DNA from: Selenomonadaceae bacterium
GTDB lineage: Bacteria > Bacillota > Negativicutes > Selenomonadales > Selenomonadaceae
DNA: 64,000 nucleotides
Assembly: GCA_017470715.1 (NCBI GenBank)
Contig: JAFUYE010000148.1
Location: 1-64,000 of the forward strand
Direction: 5' to 3'
Of this stretch, positions 26,431 through 35,127 are shown in pieces. The notes below the pieces were generated by a model. The model did no database searches. It saw nothing but the letters and a program-made list of their open reading frames with translations, and was not told the origin of the DNA. How positions within the stretch are numbered: the first letter of the stretch is position 1; every line of letters starts with the position of its first letter. Position numbers and translations under genes: made by a program.

Positions 26431-26877
26431 TTAAAGATGTGTATTCCACATAATCAGCGCGTCTTCGCCGTTGTCAAGATAATAACCTTTGCGACGCCCG
26501 ACACTTTTCAGCCCGAAATTTTCATAAAGTTTAATTGCCGCCGTGTTGGAAGGTCGAACTTCAAGTGTGACGGATTTCGCTCCGCGTTTTTTGACGGCAT
26601 CAATCAACGCGCCGAAAGTCAACGTGCCGACGCCTTGCCCGCGAAATTTCGGCTCAACGGCAATGTGCATGACTTCCGCTTGATCGAACGAAACCCACGC
26701 GCCCGCGTAAGCAATAATTTTGCCGTTCAGTTTACCGACGACGTATTCGGCAAGCTCGTTTTTGTTTTCGCGCCAAAAATCTTCGCGGCTCCACGGCATT
26801 GCAAAACATTTCGCCTCAAGAGCGGTAATTTCGTCCGCGTCGTCAGGGGTCATTGCTCGAAAAGTAATTTGTTCCAT
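26431..26877 (-). CDS. rimI: GNAT N-acetyltransferase (RimI-like)
   Basis: 148 residues from the ATG at 26877, which begins MEQITFRAMTPDDADEI; the ribosome site is weak. The acetyl-CoA loop is IAVEPKFRGQGVGTL near 72 (R-G-Q-G-V-G), followed by LEVRPSNTAAIKLYENFGLKSVGRRKGYY, the RimI hallmark. RimI acetylates the N-terminal Ala of ribosomal protein S18 and is commonly encoded with tsaB/tsaE, as here. Either this protein or its neighbour at 27.2 kb could be the true RimI; this one has the more typical C-terminus. Confidence 0.82.
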   Translation of the reverse strand: MEQITFRAMTPDDADEITALEAKCFAMPWSREDFWRENKNELAEYVVGKLNGKIIAYAGAWVSFDQAEVMHIAVEPKFRGQGVGTLTFGALIDAVKKRGAKSVTLEVRPSNTAAIKLYENFGLKSVGRRKGYYLDNGEDALIMWNTHL

Positions 26878-26962
26878 GTTAAAAAATTTCCATAGGGTTT
26901 GTTGGTAAATTGTCGAAGTTTTTTGCTTCGATTTGTGCAATCGTTAATCTGAGTTTTTGAAT

Positions 26963-27150
26963 CAACTTTTCTTTGCTTGCCCAAAGAAAAGTTGCAAAAG
27001 AAAAGGCACTCCTACGCGGAGAGCGTTACGTTATCGCTGTTCGGAGTAATCGGCAACGCGTGCCGCTCGTGCCCGTGCATTTCGCATCCGGCGAAATACC
27101 ACGGGCGCAAATGCTTGCCAGCGCGCATTTGCCACGTCCTGTGCGGCCTC
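26963..27150 (-). repeat. Family-2 composite hairpin repeat, copy B
   Basis: Reading on the plus strand: H3 at 26963-26994 (arms CAACTTTTCTTTG and CAAAGAAAAGTTG), a GTTACGTTATCGCTG core, then H2 at 27071-27106 (outer arms GCCCGTG and CACGGGC; inner ATTTCGC and GCGAAAT), an extra hairpin near 27107-27132, and a degenerate H1 ending CGTCCTGTGCGGCCTC. The order is inverted relative to copy A. It fills the 291 bases between the two acetyltransferase genes; no gene is visible there. Confidence 0.75.
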
Positions 27151-27168
27151 AAAGTTCCGTTGCGATTG

Positions 27169-27624
27169 TCAAAAAATTTCTTTCGCCATAATCCAGGCGT
27201 CTTCGTCCCAATAATAATTTTCTTCGCGGTCGACGATTTCAAAGCCGAATTTTTCGTAAAGTTTAATCGCGACTTTGTTGCTCGGTCGAACTTCCAAAAT
27301 CAAAACAGATGCGCCGCGTTTTTTGACGGTCTCAATCAGCGTTTCAAGCAGTTTCGTGCCGATACCTTGATTGCGTCTGTCGGGGTCGACGGCAAAGCTG
27401 ACAATTTCCGCCGCGTCCGTGAAGATGTCTGCGCCGGCACAGGCGACAATTTTTCCGTTGTCTTCGACAATCAGAAATTCCGCACGTTCGTTCTGCGCGG
27501 CGTAAAAAAAATATTCGGCACTCCACGAATCAATTTCGCCGAAACTTTTCAAATCCAATGCGGCTACCGCTTCCGCGTCGTCAATCGTCATTTTTCGGCA
27601 GACAAGCCGTGTCGTCGTTCCCAT
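27169..27624 (-). CDS. Second GNAT N-acetyltransferase (RimI-like paralogue)
   Basis: 151 residues. FAVDPDRRNQGIGTKLL near 80 is the acetyl-CoA site, and LILEVRPSNKVAIKLYEKFGFEIVDREENYYW repeats the RimI-type ending of the neighbour (key motif EVRPSN..AI.LYE.FGF). It overlaps the 3' end of tsaB by 37 bases, so it probably belongs to the tsaE-tsaB-rimI group. Two RimI-like genes in a row suggest a local duplication with divergence. The substrate is a protein N-terminus or small amine, not determined. Confidence 0.82.
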   Translation of the reverse strand: MGTTTRLVCRKMTIDDAEAVAALDLKSFGEIDSWSAEYFFYAAQNERAEFLIVEDNGKIVACAGADIFTDAAEIVSFAVDPDRRNQGIGTKLLETLIETVKKRGASVLILEVRPSNKVAIKLYEKFGFEIVDREENYYWDEDAWIMAKEIF

Positions 27625-28271
27625 AACACTTCAGCCTCCGCACGCCTGATGTAAAGCGGCTCCAAATTCATCACGTTATCGGATTGTCCCGCGTCAAGTA
27701 AAATTTTTCCGCGCAGGGCAACACACGACGCTTGCGGCATTTTCAAATTCGGCGGGGCAATTTTCACGTTCGCGGGCAACGGAATTTTTATTTTATGCAA
27801 CACGTCTCCGCACAAAAAAATTTCGCCGCCCGTTTCGGCTGCCTCGACAATCGCCGCGTCAATCGGTTTGACTTGTGCCTCGGTGACGGGTTCGCCGTTT
27901 TCAAACAGCTGACAATACGCACGATTTTTTTGCGCGTCGACAAGCGGCAAGACTTTCGCCGACGGAAAATTTTGCGCGAAGACCGATAAAGTCGGCACGC
28001 CGATAATTTTTGTGTGCCACGCGTAAGCAAGTGCCTTTGCCGTCGCCAAACCGATTCGCAGTCCCGTAAACGAACCGGGTCCGATACTCACGGCAACTGC
28101 GTCGATTTGTCCGAACGCGCCGGAATTTTTTACAACGTCTTCGACCAATGGCATTAACGTTTCCGAAAAACTTTGCGGGGATTCGGTCAACATTTCCGCC
28201 AAAATTTTTGCGTCAGAAATTACTGCGACGGAAGCCGCCCGCGTTGAAGTTTCAATTCCCAAAATTTGCAA
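27588..28271 (-). CDS. tsaB: tRNA threonylcarbamoyladenosine complex dimerization subunit TsaB
   Basis: 227 residues from TTG at 28271 (five Gs seven bases upstream; starts LQILGIETST as in homologues). It belongs to the ASKHA fold and partners TsaD in forming t6A at position 37 of ANN-decoding tRNAs. Motifs: GIETSTRAASVAV, VSIGPGSFTGLRIGLATAKALAY near 68 (GPGSFTGLR is diagnostic), and PLVDAQKNRAYCQLF near 110. Cytoplasmic. Confidence 0.93.
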   Translation of the reverse strand: MQILGIETSTRAASVAVISDAKILAEMLTESPQSFSETLMPLVEDVVKNSGAFGQIDAVAVSIGPGSFTGLRIGLATAKALAYAWHTKIIGVPTLSVFAQNFPSAKVLPLVDAQKNRAYCQLFENGEPVTEAQVKPIDAAIVEAAETGGEIFLCGDVLHKIKIPLPANVKIAPPNLKMPQASCVALRGKILLDAGQSDNVMNLEPLYIRRAEAEVLWERRHGLSAEK

Positions 28272-28290
28272 GCTCAAACCCCCAAAAATC

Positions 28291-28373
28291 AATTTGGAAT
28301 GAGGAATTTGGAATGAGGAATGAAAATCGTCGCCGAAACAATTCCTAATTCCTAATTCATAATTCCTAATTGC
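28291..28373. repeat. Heptanucleotide inverted repeat between tsaE and tsaB
   Basis: GGAATGAGGAATTTGGAATGAGGAA-type units (about 28294-28320) are followed, after a 20-base spacer, by TTCCTAATTCCTAATT units (28340-28370). The two halves are complementary and can fold. Same family as at 7.56 and 46.93 kb, and again between genes read in the same direction. Confidence 0.75.
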
Positions 28374-28375
28374 TT

Positions 28376-28870
28376 TTAATCGTCTTTGGTCACGAACTCT
28401 TCAAGCTCGTCGATGAAATCCTTGTGTTCTTCGCCCACGCACGAAAAAGTTATCCGCCGCAAATTTCGCGAATCTTTCATGCGGTCAATTTTTATTATGA
28501 CATAATCGTCGGGCAAAGCGTCGGGAAATTTTTCCGCCCACTCGATAAACACGATGCCTTCGGGAAAATCCGTGTACTCGTAAAAGCCAATGTCCTCAAG
28601 TTCGTCCTCCGAATGCAAGCGGTACAAATCGAAATGCACAATCGGGCAAAAACCTTCGTAGACGCACATCAAGTTAAATGTCGGGCTGGTCACTTCGCCT
28701 TGCACGCCCAACGTCCGCGCCATCGACTGCACGAACAGAGTTTTGCCCGCGCCGAGTCCGCCCTCCAAACAAATTACCGTTCCTTCGCGCACACGTTGCG
28801 CCACTTTCGCCGCCAATTTTACCGTCCCGTATGGGGACTGGGTTATGTGCGTAAACAAAATGTCTGTCAC
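28376..28870 (-). CDS. tsaE: tRNA threonylcarbamoyladenosine biosynthesis ATPase TsaE
   Basis: 164 residues from GTG at 28870. P-loop ATPase needed for t6A synthesis with TsaB and TsaD. Walker A is LEGGLGAGKTLF near 36; VTSPTFNLM near 60, HFDLYRL near 78, and FIEWAEKFPDALP near 107 are family features. The GTG abuts the GAGGAG ribosome site, so the true start may be the TTG at 28858, ten bases from it. Confidence 0.93.
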   Translation of the reverse strand: MTDILFTHITQSPYGTVKLAAKVAQRVREGTVICLEGGLGAGKTLFVQSMARTLGVQGEVTSPTFNLMCVYEGFCPIVHFDLYRLHSEDELEDIGFYEYTDFPEGIVFIEWAEKFPDALPDDYVIIKIDRMKDSRNLRRITFSCVGEEHKDFIDELEEFVTKDD

Positions 28871-29045
28871 TCCTCAAAAAATTTTTCGTTCGCATTTATG
28901 TTAAGCCTTCTTCCGCAGGAAAGGCAAGGTTTTCCGTTGACGCGCAGTTTATCAGACGCGAAGTTTTTTTTCAACACGGCGGCGATAATATTTGGGGTTG
29001 TCGGTAAAATGTCGGGCGTTGTTGCCTCGATTCGGATTTTTAAAT

Positions 29046-29212
29046 GTTACTTTCTTTGCTTGCCCAAAGAAAGTAACCAAAGAAAAGGCACGCCTGCGCG
29101 GCGGGCGATGATTGCGTTTTCGTAAATCCGCAACGTTATCGCTGCGAATGTGACCCGCTAATTTCGCGTCACGCGAAATGCGCGGGTGAGGCCGCACGTC
29201 CTGTGCGGCCTC
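29046..29212 (-). repeat. Family-2 composite hairpin repeat, copy C
   Basis: H3 at 29046-29077 (arms GTTACTTTCTTTG and CAAAGAAAGTAAC), a CGCAACGTTATCGCTGCG core, H2 at 29153-29187 (outer ACCCGC and GCGGGT; inner ATTTCGCGT and ACGCGAAAT), and H1 at 29188-29212 (arms GAGGCCGCAC and GTGCGGCCTC). It lies in the 438-base divergent gap between tsaE and the hypothetical gene at 29.3 kb. A possible extended -10 (TGGTACAAT) lies at about 29268-29276; nothing else is recognised in the gap. Confidence 0.8.
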
Positions 29213-29308
29213 CGGTTGACGTTATTTTTCCGTCAAAACCTGCGCGGGTGAAAATTTTGATTCGCTGTGGTACAATGCGCGGGAAATTTTTTTTTGGAGA
29301 TGATAACT

Positions 29309-29926
29309 TTGCGAGTTGATGAAAAATCTTTTCGCGAACTCTGGCGGCAAATTTGTCTGCTTGAAGATAACGAACTTGTTGCGAAAACAAATCCCCGTGA
29401 GGTGTTTGACTTCCCGCCCGACGAAAAACTTGACGGCTTTTTGACTTATGCGCACGTCGACGATAACAAATTTGTCTTTGAAATTTTGGCGGGCGCGCAG
29501 ATTGTCGGCGGCAAAGTCAAAGTTTTTCCCGCAAGCTACAAAAAATCCAAACGAATCAAACGCGGTGACGTTGCTGACGCGGAAATAAAAATTTTGACTG
29601 CGGATTATTCCGTTGCCTTCCGCGACAGAATTCAGATGATTGGCGACCGACATGTTGACGCCGCCCGTGAGCAGACGCGCCTGATTAAAACGATTGACAT
29701 TTTTCGGCACCCCGATTATCCCGACGACGTTGCGGTTTATTTCTTCGACGACAATCGCCGTCCCGAAATTTTGTGGGTGCGTTGCAAATCCGTCGACGAA
29801 AATATTTTGACGGGCGAACTGTTGATTGAGCCGCGACAAGATTTTAATTTGCACGCGGGTGACGAAATTAAATTCGGCGTCGCACAAGTCAACGCGCAAA
29901 ATATTTTGATTCACTTGCCGAGGTGA
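29309..29926 (+). CDS. Hypothetical protein
   Basis: 205 residues from TTG at 29309 (GGAG nine bases upstream). I do not recognise a family. The protein is hydrophilic and rich in Asp, Lys and Val, with no signal peptide or membrane helix, so it is probably cytoplasmic. Segments such as FEILAGAQIVGGKVKVFP and DRIQMIGDRHVDAAREQTR suggest an alternating beta/alpha fold. It is the first gene of a plus-strand run with an FAD oxidoreductase 7 bases downstream, so the two are probably co-transcribed. Confidence 0.6.
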   Translation: MRVDEKSFRELWRQICLLEDNELVAKTNPREVFDFPPDEKLDGFLTYAHVDDNKFVFEILAGAQIVGGKVKVFPASYKKSKRIKRGDVADAEIKILTADYSVAFRDRIQMIGDRHVDAAREQTRLIKTIDIFRHPDYPDDVAVYFFDDNRRPEILWVRCKSVDENILTGELLIEPRQDFNLHAGDEIKFGVAQVNAQNILIHLPR

Positions 29927-29933
29927 AAATTTC

Positions 29934-31484
29934 TTGCACAAACAACACGCAATAATTGTCGGCGCGGGTCCTGCGGGATTGACTGCCGCATATTATTTTT
30001 TGACCGAAACAAATATTCGCCCGATTGTCCTCGAAAAATCAAATATCGTCGGCGGAATTGCTCGAACGCCAAATTTCAACGGCAACCGCATGGACATCGG
30101 CGGACACAGATTTTTCAGCAAAGATGAAGACGTTTTGGCTCTGTGGAACAAACTTTTGCCCGCGCAGGGCTCACCGGCTCTCGACGATAAAATTTTGGGA
30201 CGCGAATCGGTTTTGGTTGACGGCGGCGCGAATCCCGACGAAGTCGACGAAGTTTTTTTAAATCGTAACCGCGTATCCAGAATTTTTTATCGGCGGAAAT
30301 TTTTTTCGTATCCCGTGTCGCTCAGTTTCGACACGATTAAAAATCTCGGACTCGTCGAAATGTTTTCAATCGGCGCAAGTTTCCTCAAGGCAAAATACAA
30401 TCAGCGCGAAGAAAATACGCTTGAAGACTTCATGATTAATCGTTTCGGGCAAAAACTTTACGAAACTTTTTTCCGCGACTACACGACGAAAGTTTGGGGA
30501 CGCACGCCCGCCGAAATCGGCGCGGACTGGGGCAAGCAACGAATTCGCGGATTGTCGCTCGGCAAAACTATCGCGGACTTTTTCAGGAAAACTTTCGGCT
30601 CCAAAGGCACGGACGAAACTTCGCTGATTGAAAGATTTTTTTACCCGAAACTCGGCGCGGGACAAATTTGGCAAAAACTTGCCGGCGAAATTAAACGTCA
30701 CGGCGGCGAAGTGCTTTTCAATTCCAACGTGAAAAAATTCCGCGTCGTCGGCAAAAAAATTAAAGCGGTCATTGTCGACAGCCCCGCAGGTGAGTTGACG
30801 TTCCCCGCCGATTATTATTTGTCGAGTATGCCGCTTTCCGAACTTGCCGATGCGCTCGGTGAAAATTTGCCCGCACGCCCGCGAGAAATTGCCAAAAATT
30901 TGCCGTACCGCGACTTCATAACCGTCGGTTTGCTCGTCAACAAACTTGCGCTGAAAAATCAAACGAAAATTAAAACTCTCGGCGACATTGTTCCGGATTG
31001 CTGGATTTACATTCAGGAACCGTCCGTCAAGCTCGGTCGTCTGCAAATTTTCAACAACTGGTCGCCGTACATGGTTGCCGATCCGCAAAATACCGTTTGG
31101 CTCGGACTGGAATATTTTTGCCGCGAAGGTGACGAACTTTGGCAGATGCCGGAAAATGATTTCGTCAAGTTTGCCGTCGACGAATTGTCTTCGATTGGGA
31201 TTATCGACGCGTCGGATGTTCGTTTCGGCGTGCAAGTCAAAGTTCCCAAAGCTTACCCCGCGTATTTCGACAGCTACGAAAATATTTCGGAACTTCGTAC
31301 CGCGCTTGACGAAATTGAAAATCTGTACTGTATCGGGCGCAACGGTCAGCACCGTTACAACAACATGGATCACAGCATGTTGACGGCGCGGGAAGCTGTG
31401 CGGACGATTATCGGCACGTCGACGCGGGAAAATATTTGGAACGTCAATGCGGAACAAACCTATCACGAGGAGACGCATGAGTAA
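29934..31484 (+). CDS. FAD-dependent amine-oxidase/protoporphyrinogen-oxidase-like oxidoreductase
   Basis: 516 residues from TTG at 29934 (GAGGTGA seven bases upstream). The N-terminal dinucleotide fold is AIIVGAGPAGLTAAYYF near 6, followed by VLEKSNIVGGIARTP near 33 and the substrate-side MDIGGHRFFSKDE. The C-terminus YCIGRNGQHRYNNMDHSMLTA near 465 matches UDP-galactopyranose-mutase and carotenoid-desaturase-like enzymes. Members in bacterial surface-polysaccharide loci act on nucleotide sugars or lipid-linked sugars. Its stop overlaps the next (membrane protein) gene, so a joint envelope role is likely but not shown. Confidence 0.8.
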   Translation: MHKQHAIIVGAGPAGLTAAYYFLTETNIRPIVLEKSNIVGGIARTPNFNGNRMDIGGHRFFSKDEDVLALWNKLLPAQGSPALDDKILGRESVLVDGGANPDEVDEVFLNRNRVSRIFYRRKFFSYPVSLSFDTIKNLGLVEMFSIGASFLKAKYNQREENTLEDFMINRFGQKLYETFFRDYTTKVWGRTPAEIGADWGKQRIRGLSLGKTIADFFRKTFGSKGTDETSLIERFFYPKLGAGQIWQKLAGEIKRHGGEVLFNSNVKKFRVVGKKIKAVIVDSPAGELTFPADYYLSSMPLSELADALGENLPARPREIAKNLPYRDFITVGLLVNKLALKNQTKIKTLGDIVPDCWIYIQEPSVKLGRLQIFNNWSPYMVADPQNTVWLGLEYFCREGDELWQMPENDFVKFAVDELSSIGIIDASDVRFGVQVKVPKAYPAYFDSYENISELRTALDEIENLYCIGRNGQHRYNNMDHSMLTAREAVRTIIGTSTRENIWNVNAEQTYHEETHE

Positions 31485-33114
31485 AAAATTTTCGTCGGCA
31501 ATTCAAATCGCATTTTTGTTGACGCCCGTCGCCTGCGTTGAAATGATTTTCAAACTGCCCGAAGAGTCGGATACAAATTTTGTCATGAATTTGGGACGCT
31601 ACATTTTGGAGCACGGTTTCCCGCACGTCGACCCGTTCACGATTCACGACGGAATTCAACTTGTCGCGCAGCAGTGGTTGAGCGGAATTTTCTTTTGGGA
31701 AGCGTGGCAAAATTTCGGCGTCACAGGTCTCAAGTTCACGGATTTTATTTTCGGCGCGTTGTTGCTGATTTTGCATTGGCGATTGTGCCTTTCGGTAAGC
31801 GGAAATAAAAATGTCGCGCTCGGCTTAACTTTCGTCGTCGGATTTATCACGGCAACATCAATCGTGCCGCGCCCGCAAATTTTTTCGACGCCAATATTGC
31901 TTGCCGAAGTTTTTTTGCTGGAAAAATTTACTCGTTCAAACGACGCGAAATTTTTAATCCCGTTGCCGATTCTGTCCGTGTTGCTGATAAATTTTCATGC
32001 GGCGGTTTGGTTAATGCTGTTCGTACTTGCCGCGCCGTTTTTCTTCGTAAAAAGTTCACGTCACGCGAAATTTTTGGCGGCGACATTGGCGGCAAGTTTT
32101 CTGTGCGGATTTATAAATCCTTACGGGCTTGACGCGATGACTTACGTGTTGCGTTCATACGGCGTCGAAATAATCAATTCGCACGTGTCGGAAATGTTCG
32201 CACCCTCGGCACAAAGTTTCAGCGGGAAAATTTTTTACGCGACGGAAGCATTGATGATTTTCACGTTCGCGAAAGTCAAACTCCCGTGGCGATACATTTT
32301 CCTGAGCGGCGGGCTGACTTATTTGGCTCTGTTGCACGAACGAAATTTGTTGCTGTTTTACTTCGCGGCGACGTTTCCGCTTGCGTGTGCGTGGCGAAAT
32401 TTCAGCGTCGAAAAAATCTTCCCGCACGACGAAAATTTTCCAAATCGAATACCGCTGACGATTTTGTTTTTCCTGCTGGTTTTCGTCAACACAATCATGA
32501 TTACGCTGATTTTCCGGGACGGACTTGCCGAACTCAACACGCCGGTAAAAATTTTGTTCTTTGTGTCGACGGCGATTGTGTTGTATAATTTGCTGGTTTT
32601 CAAGCGCGAAGGAAGTTTGTTGCACCCCGCGATATTGCCGCGAAAAAATTTCTCGTTGCTGGTGACGGCGTTAATCGTGTGCGGAATTTTTTCCGTGACG
32701 CTTGCCGACAAAAAAGACGACACGTACGAAATTTTGACGCCCGCGATTGAATTCATCTTGCAGGACGAACAACCCGAAAATATTTCGCTGTGGCTCGGTC
32801 AAGGCGGCGGCGGACTTGCGGGACGTTTTGGCGTGAAATATTACATTGATTCGCGTTCGGAAGTTTTTCTGCCCGTCAACAGCGGTCTCGACAAAAATAT
32901 TTTGGCGGAATATTTAAACCTGCTGAACGGCAAAATTTACTACAAAGATTTTTTCGCCGAATACAACTTCACGCACATTATCGTTACCGACGAAATGAAA
33001 TTTTTGTTCGACACCCTGAGCCGCGACGAAAATTTCAAAGTCGTTTACGAACGCAAGCACGTCAACGAAGACAAAACCGTTATATGTAAAATTTTTGTGT
33101 CATGTGGTGATTGA
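31477..33114 (+). CDS. Large polytopic membrane protein (GT-C-like)
   Basis: 545 residues from the ATG at 31477 (GGAG upstream, overlapping the previous stop by 8 bp). About ten to twelve hydrophobic segments cover residues 5-420; the last 120 residues are soluble and probably face outside. The acidic pair EESD near 25 and the general layout resemble GT-C-type membrane glycosyltransferases, as does the soluble tail GLAGRFGVKYYIDSRSEVF (a short beta pattern). Family assignment is uncertain. It probably handles lipid-linked sugars with the FAD enzyme encoded immediately upstream. Confidence 0.65.
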   Translation: MSKKFSSAIQIAFLLTPVACVEMIFKLPEESDTNFVMNLGRYILEHGFPHVDPFTIHDGIQLVAQQWLSGIFFWEAWQNFGVTGLKFTDFIFGALLLILHWRLCLSVSGNKNVALGLTFVVGFITATSIVPRPQIFSTPILLAEVFLLEKFTRSNDAKFLIPLPILSVLLINFHAAVWLMLFVLAAPFFFVKSSRHAKFLAATLAASFLCGFINPYGLDAMTYVLRSYGVEIINSHVSEMFAPSAQSFSGKIFYATEALMIFTFAKVKLPWRYIFLSGGLTYLALLHERNLLLFYFAATFPLACAWRNFSVEKIFPHDENFPNRIPLTILFFLLVFVNTIMITLIFRDGLAELNTPVKILFFVSTAIVLYNLLVFKREGSLLHPAILPRKNFSLLVTALIVCGIFSVTLADKKDDTYEILTPAIEFILQDEQPENISLWLGQGGGGLAGRFGVKYYIDSRSEVFLPVNSGLDKNILAEYLNLLNGKIYYKDFFAEYNFTHIIVTDEMKFLFDTLSRDENFKVVYERKHVNEDKTVICKIFVSCGD

Positions 33115-33117
33115 TTC

Positions 33118-34254
33118 ATGTTAAAAAAATTTTTTGTGACCGCGATTATTTTTTGCTTGTTGACAAGTATTGCTCAAGCTGCCGACAAGTCGCCGAAAAA
33201 AAAATCCGTCTGGCAACCCGAATTGCGTATCGGAATCACAAGCGGCGTCACGCAAGTCGGTTTGAAAGTTTCCGCGCCCTGCATTATGATTGACCCGTCG
33301 TCGAAAAAGACGATTAAGAAAATTCCTGCCGATAAAAATTTTGCCGTGGACTTCGCGCAGATGAAAACCAACGCGATTGAAATTCGTCCCGAAAAAATTC
33401 CGCTGAAAGATTTAATCACGACGATTGACGGGCGACGATATTTCGGCGGCGTGCGCGTCAACAAAGTCAAAGGTTCGCTGAGCGTGATAAGCATTGCCCC
33501 GACGGAAGAATATCTGCGCGGCGTTGTCGGCGAAGAAATGTCCCCGTCGTACCCGTTGGAAGCGTTGAAAGCTCAAGCGGTGGCGGCGCGTTCGTTCGCG
33601 TTGAAAAATCGCAAGCGGCACGACAAAGACGGTTTCGACCTGTGCACGGGGACGCATTGTCAAATGTACGCGGGCTTTGAAGATTTTAAAATTGTCAACG
33701 AGGCGATTGACGCAACTCACGGCGAAGTTTTGACGTTCAAAGAAAAAATTGCCGACACGAATTTTCACGCGGACAGCGGCGGAATGACCGAGGCTGTCGC
33801 GGACGTTTGGGGCACGAACGTTGCGTACCTTGTGCCCGTCAAAGAATTAATCGAACTTACCGCGCCGTGGACGATGAAATTTTCCGTCAAAGATTTTTCG
33901 TCGCGTTTCGGTGACAATTTCGGCGATGTGAAATCAATCAAGCTCAGCACGTTGACTTTGGGCAAAAAAACTGACGACAGGACAAATTCCGGTCGCGTGA
34001 AATCCGCTCAACTTGTCGGCACGAAAAAAACTTTGACAATTTCGGGCGCAGATTTACGCAGAAAATTTTCTTTGCCGAGCACGTTGTTTGACATGAAAAT
34101 TTCCGGCGGCGAAGTGATTTTCACGGGCTACGGTCGCGGGCACGGCGTCGGCATGAGTCAACAAGGCGCGAAGTCTTACGCCGAAAAAAATTGGACTTAC
34201 GACAAAATTCTTGCGCACTACTACAACGGAACCAAATTAAAAAAACTTTATTGA
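33118..34254 (+). CDS. SpoIID/LytB-domain exported protein
   Basis: 378 residues. Signal peptide MLKKFFVTAIIFCLLTSIAQA. The SpoIID domain (about 130-370) has EEYLRGVVGEEMSPSYPLEALKAQAVAARSFA in sequence (core motif EEMSPSYPLEALKAQAVAAR, diagnostic), VWGTN near 230, and the end FTGYGRGHGVGMSQQGA. In spores SpoIID is a lytic transglycosylase that trims denuded glycan; related proteins in non-sporulating species act in cell-wall turnover. It follows the membrane protein gene with 3 bases between. Confidence 0.9.
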   Translation: MLKKFFVTAIIFCLLTSIAQAADKSPKKKSVWQPELRIGITSGVTQVGLKVSAPCIMIDPSSKKTIKKIPADKNFAVDFAQMKTNAIEIRPEKIPLKDLITTIDGRRYFGGVRVNKVKGSLSVISIAPTEEYLRGVVGEEMSPSYPLEALKAQAVAARSFALKNRKRHDKDGFDLCTGTHCQMYAGFEDFKIVNEAIDATHGEVLTFKEKIADTNFHADSGGMTEAVADVWGTNVAYLVPVKELIELTAPWTMKFSVKDFSSRFGDNFGDVKSIKLSTLTLGKKTDDRTNSGRVKSAQLVGTKKTLTISGADLRRKFSLPSTLFDMKISGGEVIFTGYGRGHGVGMSQQGAKSYAEKNWTYDKILAHYYNGTKLKKLY

Positions 34255-34270
34255 CGGAGTCGGAAAAAAC

Positions 34271-34300
34271 TTGTCCCTTCTCCCTTGTCCCTTATCACTT
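34271..34300 (+). repeat. Heptanucleotide repeat, CCCTTGT type (one strand only)
   Basis: Units of TGTCCCTTC, TCCCTTG and TCCCTTA with 7-base period lie between the SpoIID-like gene and the solute-binding-protein gene. The complementary half seen at 48.62 kb is missing, so no long hairpin forms here. Confidence 0.6.
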
Positions 34301-34317
34301 AAAACGGAGGTATCACC

Positions 34318-35127
34318 ATGAAAATTTTCGCACGGGCAACAATTTTTTTTACGCTGTTGGCGGTCTTGCTTTTGACGAGCCAACCGACCGAAGCCGGACG
34401 ACTTGAGGACATTTTGGCACGCGGCACAATTCGTATCGGCACGACGGGCGATTATATCCCGATGTCGTATCTCAATCCCGCGACGGGCGAATACGAAGGC
34501 ATTGACGCAGAACTTTCCAAAATTATCGCGGACTCTTTGGGCGTCACGATTGAATACGTTCCGACGACGTGGCCGACGCTCAAAGATGACATGCTTGCCG
34601 ACAAATTCGACATTGCACTTTGCGGCATCTCCAGAAATTTTGCCCGCGAAAAAATTATGGCGATGAGCGACGCTTACGGCGAAGGAATTTTCGGTAAGAC
34701 GATTCTTTGTCGCAAAACCGACGCGAAGAAATTCAAATCCGTTGCCGATTTAAATCGTCCCGACGTTCGCATTATGATTAATCCCGGCGGCACGAACGAA
34801 ATTTTTGCCCGCAAAACTTTGCCGAACGCGACGTTAATCGTCAACGACGAGAACGCAGCAATTCCCGTAAAAATTGCCGAAGGCAAAGCCGACATTATGA
34901 TTACCGAAACCGTCGAGGCTGTCAGTTGGGTTAAACGTGAACCGAGACTTGCCGCGCCGCTTGTCAAAACTCCTTTTGCCGGCACGCGTCATTCTTGCGG
35001 AATTCTCATGCAGAAAGGCGACCAAGAATTTTTGAACTACATAAATTTCGTTTTGGCTGAATTGCGCATGGACGGACGACTTGCCGCACTTGAATTGAAA
35101 TATTTCGGAAAGGAACTTGTCAAATAA
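34318..35127 (+). CDS. Extracellular solute-binding protein (amino-acid type, PheC-like)
   Basis: 269 residues. Signal [21 protein letters not shown] ending near TEA, then a class-3 (SBP_bac_3) fold: [19 protein letters not shown] near 37 (core GTTGDYIPM), [16 protein letters not shown] near 63, and [10 protein letters not shown] near 195. The sequence resembles periplasmic cyclohexadienyl/arogenate dehydratase PheC as well as amino-acid receptors; PheC lacks a transporter, and no permease or ATPase gene is adjacent. Either role is possible. The stop overlaps the queA start (TAATG). Confidence 0.82.
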   Translation: MKIFARATIFFTLLAVLLLTSQPTEAGRLEDILARGTIRIGTTGDYIPMSYLNPATGEYEGIDAELSKIIADSLGVTIEYVPTTWPTLKDDMLADKFDIALCGISRNFAREKIMAMSDAYGEGIFGKTILCRKTDAKKFKSVADLNRPDVRIMINPGGTNEIFARKTLPNATLIVNDENAAIPVKIAEGKADIMITETVEAVSWVKREPRLAAPLVKTPFAGTRHSCGILMQKGDQEFLNYINFVLAELRMDGRLAALELKYFGKELVK

